Source: Fidelibacterota bacterium (GTDB lineage Bacteria; Fidelibacterota; UBA2242; B5-G15). Taken from it: a stretch of DNA of 7,094 nt. The notes under the pieces are model-generated. The model did no database searches. It was not told the DNA's origin and saw only the letters and a program-made list of their open reading frames with translations. Positions 4,822 through 7,094 of this stretch are shown here, piece after piece (position 1 is the stretch's first letter; each line of letters opens with the position of its first letter). The stretch covers positions 1-7,094 of the forward strand of contig QNCQ01000085.1 in NCBI GenBank assembly GCA_003645825.1. The letters are read 5' to 3'. The translations under genes and the position numbers were made by a program.

Positions 4822-7032
4822 ATGGTAAGGGGAGTGTCGCTGATATTTGTATTTCTGTGTACTCTCTATCCGTCTGACTATCTCTGGCCTGTAAAAGTAA
4901 GTAGAGAATTGAGCTCTACATTCGGAGAATACAGACCCGGTCATTTTCACTCCGGCATCGATATTAAAACCAACCACTCAATAGGACATCCGGTCTATGC
5001 AATAGATAGAGGGTACATCTTTAAGGTTAGAGTCTCTCCTTTCGGTTATGGGAAAGTTTTGTACCAAAGATTGATAGACAGTACTATCGCTGTATACGCC
5101 CATCTGGATAGATTCTCAGAGGGAATTGAAAAAATTGTAAGAGAAAAACAGCAAAAAGTCGGGAGGTTTTCTGTAGAGATCTCGTTTGAACCAGGAGAAA
5201 TGCCCGTAGCAAAAGGAGAACTCATAGCTTACACCGGTGATAGCGGGACAAAAGCACCTCACCTGCATTTTGAGATAAGGGACAAATTTGGAAACCCTGT
5301 AAATCCTCTCAAATATTATTACAATGTCAACGACAAAACCATTCCGACAATAAAAGAGATAACTTTCGTACCACTGACCAGAAAAACTTTTCTAAATGGC
5401 TACCCTGATCCGATAACAAAAAAGGTGTTTTATCACGGAAAAAACAGGTGGCGGATAAAAGGCAAGGTTTTCGTAAGCGGGAAGTTTGGTATAGAGGTAA
5501 AAACCTATGATACAAAAAGGGGGATCAAAAATATCTTTTCACCATACAGTGTTCAGCTCTTCGTAAATGATTCCCTGGCGTTCCAGGTCGCTTATGATAC
5601 GATATTGTTTGAATGGACATCCTACGTTGACGTGGACAGAAACCTTAGAATGAGGGAAGGGAACAAAAACTTCTATCACCGACTATATAAAGCTGCAAAT
5701 GATTTACCCCTGAGTATTTACAAATCTGATATGACAGGCATACTTGATCTTTCCCCAGGAACATACAACATGAAGATTGTGGTTTTGGACAATAGTCTCA
5801 ATAAATCTGAGCTTGATTTTACAGTGGAATCTCTTCCTGTCAGGAATCTGAAGATAATCAAGAGAAGCTTCGGCAAGGGAAAGGGTTCTATTATACTCGA
5901 GAAAGCAAAGGACCTTCACATGGACAATTTTAATCTCGAGATCGTGAATAGATATGGTGTCAGGGAACCCGGTCGACTAATGTACAATGTCAGCGTGTCC
6001 GACAGTCTTATAAAGCTTACATACAGCGTTTCTACAAGCAGGAAAAGTCTTATCAAAGTTCACGCGGTATCCGACAGTTTCTTTTATCGTCCTGTGTTCA
6101 TCCCCATTGGACAAGAAGAAGCCTCCACTTCAAATCTCGATATGGAAGTATACCTGAACCATATGCTCAAAGCAGCTTTTTTCAAAGTATTCACGAACAG
6201 ACCATATTTTGGCCCAAAAAGTTTTTATCTCCAAATGAATCAGGACCTCTTTCCTCTAGATTATTATGAGAGCACACCCTGCGAGTACGACATATCAATC
6301 CCTTCTTTTGTTCTCTTAGGCAAAGCAGACGCTTTTGAAATTAGATGTGGGGGAGATAGCAAGCTGATATTTAGAAGTAGGCTTAACATGAAACCTGTCT
6401 ATCCTGACGGAAAAATCAAAATCCATTCTCAGGACAGTTTATTTACTGTCTCTTTTGACTCTGCCACGGTACTTGATACTCTTGTATGTTGGATCGATAA
6501 AGGAGAAAAAGAAAAGGTTGCTTACTGGGTATACCCGGTAGATAGATTCCTAAAAAAACCAATAAGGATTGAATACAGGGATGAAAGACATATATTCCTG
6601 AATCCTATCAAGACAGCTATTTACTACATTGAAGAAGGAAAACCAGAATATCTGGAAACAGAGTATAACTTTTCAGAGAACGCTTATAGAGCAAAAGCGC
6701 GTAACACGGGCCTGTTCGCAGTACTGGTTGACACAGTACCTCCAGTGGTAGTAAGGAGCAGACCAGCCAATGGAAGCAGGTACTATGCAAGGGATCTGAA
6801 GGAAATAAAAATTTATCTGAAAGATGATCTTTCAGGGATAAAAGATGATACAGCACTGGAGCTTTTTGTAGACCAGCAGAAGGTCATCCTGGAGTTTAAC
6901 GGAGCCAGCGATTACGTAAGGTACAGATTGAAAAAAGCTCTGGAGAAAGGGACACATGAAATTCTGCTGAGAGCTATGGATAGGTGTTACAACAAACTCG
7001 AATATAGGATAAAGTTTACTATTATAGGGTAA
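4822..7032 (+). CDS. Secreted M23-family metallopeptidase with beta-rich C-terminal extension
   Basis: M23 (LytM-type) zinc peptidases cut peptide cross-links in peptidoglycan, or act as inactive activators. From ATG 4822 the product has 736 residues. Residues 1-18 form a signal peptide (MVRG, a hydrophobic run, then PS), with no proper lipobox. The catalytic domain spans about 25-170. The zinc-site residues are present: HSGID (His43, Asp47) and HLHFEIR (His147, His149), with YAHLD at 92-96, so it should be active. Residues 175-634 are unassigned, beta-rich sequence. The last ~100 (635-736) look like an Ig-like domain with DTVPP, LKDDLSGI and a G-x-H-x-I-x5-D pattern. ATG 4744, the longer choice, would overlap the previous gene and bury the signal peptide. 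ATG 4822 has no clear ribosome binding site. The protein most likely acts in the periplasm on wall remodelling. Confidence 0.9.
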   Translation: MVRGVSLIFVFLCTLYPSDYLWPVKVSRELSSTFGEYRPGHFHSGIDIKTNHSIGHPVYAIDRGYIFKVRVSPFGYGKVLYQRLIDSTIAVYAHLDRFSEGIEKIVREKQQKVGRFSVEISFEPGEMPVAKGELIAYTGDSGTKAPHLHFEIRDKFGNPVNPLKYYYNVNDKTIPTIKEITFVPLTRKTFLNGYPDPITKKVFYHGKNRWRIKGKVFVSGKFGIEVKTYDTKRGIKNIFSPYSVQLFVNDSLAFQVAYDTILFEWTSYVDVDRNLRMREGNKNFYHRLYKAANDLPLSIYKSDMTGILDLSPGTYNMKIVVLDNSLNKSELDFTVESLPVRNLKIIKRSFGKGKGSIILEKAKDLHMDNFNLEIVNRYGVREPGRLMYNVSVSDSLIKLTYSVSTSRKSLIKVHAVSDSFFYRPVFIPIGQEEASTSNLDMEVYLNHMLKAAFFKVFTNRPYFGPKSFYLQMNQDLFPLDYYESTPCEYDISIPSFVLLGKADAFEIRCGGDSKLIFRSRLNMKPVYPDGKIKIHSQDSLFTVSFDSATVLDTLVCWIDKGEKEKVAYWVYPVDRFLKKPIRIEYRDERHIFLNPIKTAIYYIEEGKPEYLETEYNFSENAYRAKARNTGLFAVLVDTVPPVVVRSRPANGSRYYARDLKEIKIYLKDDLSGIKDDTALELFVDQQKVILEFNGASDYVRYRLKKALEKGTHEILLRAMDRCYNKLEYRIKFTIIG

Positions 7033-7035
7033 GAA

Positions 7036-7094
7036 ATGTTTATCCCGATTGGAGACTCCAATATAAGACTTAGAAAACCATACATAACGTACGG
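7036..7094 (+). CDS. N-terminus of a probable rhomboid intramembrane protease (partial)
   Basis: Nineteen complete codons and part of a twentieth are visible before the right edge. They read MFIPIGDSNIRLRKPYITY. This closely follows the N-terminus of many bacterial rhomboid proteases, which begin with a pattern like M-x-P-x-x-D-x-N-x-x-R-x-x-P-x-x-T-Y before the first membrane helix. Rhomboids are membrane serine proteases that cleave substrates within the bilayer. The ATG lies three bases after the M23 stop codon and is preceded by AGGGT at 7026-7030 at a suitable distance, so it is probably the next gene of the operon. The catalytic GxSG and His motifs would lie outside the window, so the call rests on this short N-terminal pattern alone. 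Confidence 0.6.
   Translation, partial: MFIPIGDSNIRLRKPYITY

Noticed and set aside
1..7094. CRISPR arrays, insertion-sequence ends, retron-like or defence modules
   Set aside because: No repeat-spacer pattern, paired terminal inverted repeats, reverse transcriptase or defence motifs were seen in the intergenic or coding sequence.

Overview
The window looks like ordinary bacterial chromosome, moderately AT-rich. It carries two tRNA genes and then an uninterrupted series of same-strand protein genes separated by short gaps or overlaps. The lineage cannot be fixed from this sequence. Neither tRNA gene encodes its CCA end. Several reading frames lack an ATG start. The secreted M23 peptidase has the long beta-rich C-terminal extension I associate with Bacteroidota-like and related candidate phyla. 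By inference, a poorly sampled lineage near that group is plausible.

Layout. Positions 1-230 hold only an unidentified reading frame on the minus strand that runs off the left edge and has no ATG. Positions 238-266 carry a good sigma-70-type promoter facing right, followed by tRNA-His(GTG) and tRNA-Glu(TTC). From 487 onward everything is on the plus strand and looks like one operon: an eight-helix membrane protein of unknown function; a degenerate PAP2-like membrane protein; glgC (ADP-glucose pyrophosphorylase); pcm (protein-L-isoaspartate methyltransferase); a diguanylate cyclase; a secreted M23 metallopeptidase; and the first 19 codons of a probable rhomboid protease at the right edge. No convincing intrinsic terminator lies between the tRNAs and the right edge.

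How the genes may work together. The products divide into envelope functions (two membrane proteins, M23 peptidase, rhomboid protease), carbon storage (GlgC), protein repair (Pcm) and c-di-GMP signalling. No single pathway links them, so a housekeeping or stationary-phase operon is the most economical reading.

The most interesting point is the pcm/diguanylate cyclase junction. The cyclase frame is open far upstream of its first ATG, and the extra residues form a HAMP-like segment. The likely start is a CTG that overlaps the pcm stop codon (CTGA) and has a well-placed Shine-Dalgarno sequence. Just upstream, the end of pcm contains an A7 heptamer in the exact phase for -1 frameshifting into the cyclase frame, so a Pcm-cyclase fusion protein is a second possibility. 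I saw no clear new defence or mobile system.
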